Origin: Arthrobacter alkaliphilus
Lineage (GTDB): Bacteria; Actinomycetota; Actinomycetes; Actinomycetales; Micrococcaceae
DNA length: 64,000 nucleotides
Assembly: GCF_021483235.1 (NCBI RefSeq)
Contig: NZ_JAKEEC010000001.1
Location: 428,501-492,500 of the forward strand
Reading direction: 5' to 3'
Part shown: piece after piece, positions 63,999 to 64,000 of the stretch
How positions within the stretch are numbered: position 1 is the stretch's first letter
How the letters are laid out: each line of letters starts with the position of its first letter
Notes under the pieces: model-generated
Told to the model about the DNA's origin: nothing
Database searches by the model: none
The model's input: only the letters and a program-made list of their open reading frames with translations
Made by a program: the position numbers and the translations under genes

Positions 63999-64000
63999 TG

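Overview
The window is high-GC chromosomal DNA from an actinobacterium, most likely Micrococcaceae (Arthrobacter, Pseudarthrobacter or a close relative). Pointers are a monomeric NADP-dependent isocitrate dehydrogenase, the PerM (DUF6350)/PurN/PurH neighbourhood, DUF4383 and GAF-ANTAR proteins, an Excalibur lipoprotein, and many short palindromic intergenic repeats. No rRNA, tRNA, transposase, integrase or CRISPR array was recognised.

Layout. 1-2.2 kb: end of a phosphonate ABC importer (phnC, phnE) plus a sarcosine-oxidase-like flavoenzyme. 2.2-5.7 kb: icd and a secreted serine protease. 5.8-13.4 kb: purH, purN and perM on the minus strand, with a plus-strand MurNAc-catabolic cassette (BadF-type sugar kinase, murQ, MFS carrier) inserted between purH and purN. 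13.7-21 kb: DUF4383 protein, flotillin with a small NfeD-like partner, a polysaccharide deacetylase gene broken by an in-frame amber codon, a glycosyltransferase and UDP-glucose dehydrogenase. 21.2-27.9 kb: the most interesting locus, a probable AS-48-like circular bacteriocin cluster: a 92-aa precursor, a SpoIIM/DUF95 membrane protein, three further membrane proteins, an ABC ATPase, and a convergent large LuxR-type regulator. 28-30 kb: Excalibur lipoprotein, a 149-bp tandem hairpin repeat array and cspA. 30-36.3 kb: small accessory enzymes, a flavin monooxygenase, a TetR/efflux pair with a visible operator, YciI and ArsR. 36.4-39.8 kb: an M-box (Mg2+) riboswitch ahead of an atypical Nramp carrier and a soluble MgtE-N/CBS protein, which read together as a magnesium uptake unit. 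39.8-42.8 kb: small envelope proteins, a GAF-ANTAR regulator, TfoX-like and DUF1508 proteins.

43.5-52 kb is a defence island of lower and uneven GC: an orphan PD-(D/E)XK-like protein, a C5 methyltransferase with an MvaI/BcnI-type endonuclease and Vsr, a DUF262-HNH protein and an EVE-HNH protein. 52-64 kb returns to ordinary accessory metabolism: MFS exporters, a 2-hydroxyacid dehydrogenase, a frameshifted aldo/keto reductase, a NitT/TauT-type ABC importer with a divergent response regulator, YceI, a lipoprotein, and the C-terminus of a protein with a long Ala-Pro repeat.

How the parts work together. The bacteriocin genes are closely spaced and co-directional, so precursor, maturation/export membrane proteins and ATPase are probably one operon. 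The MurNAc cassette would import, phosphorylate and convert peptidoglycan-derived MurNAc to GlcNAc-6-P. The M-box should switch on the Nramp/MgtE-N pair when Mg2+ is low. All functions are inferred from reading the translated sequence and recalled family motifs; no database search was run.
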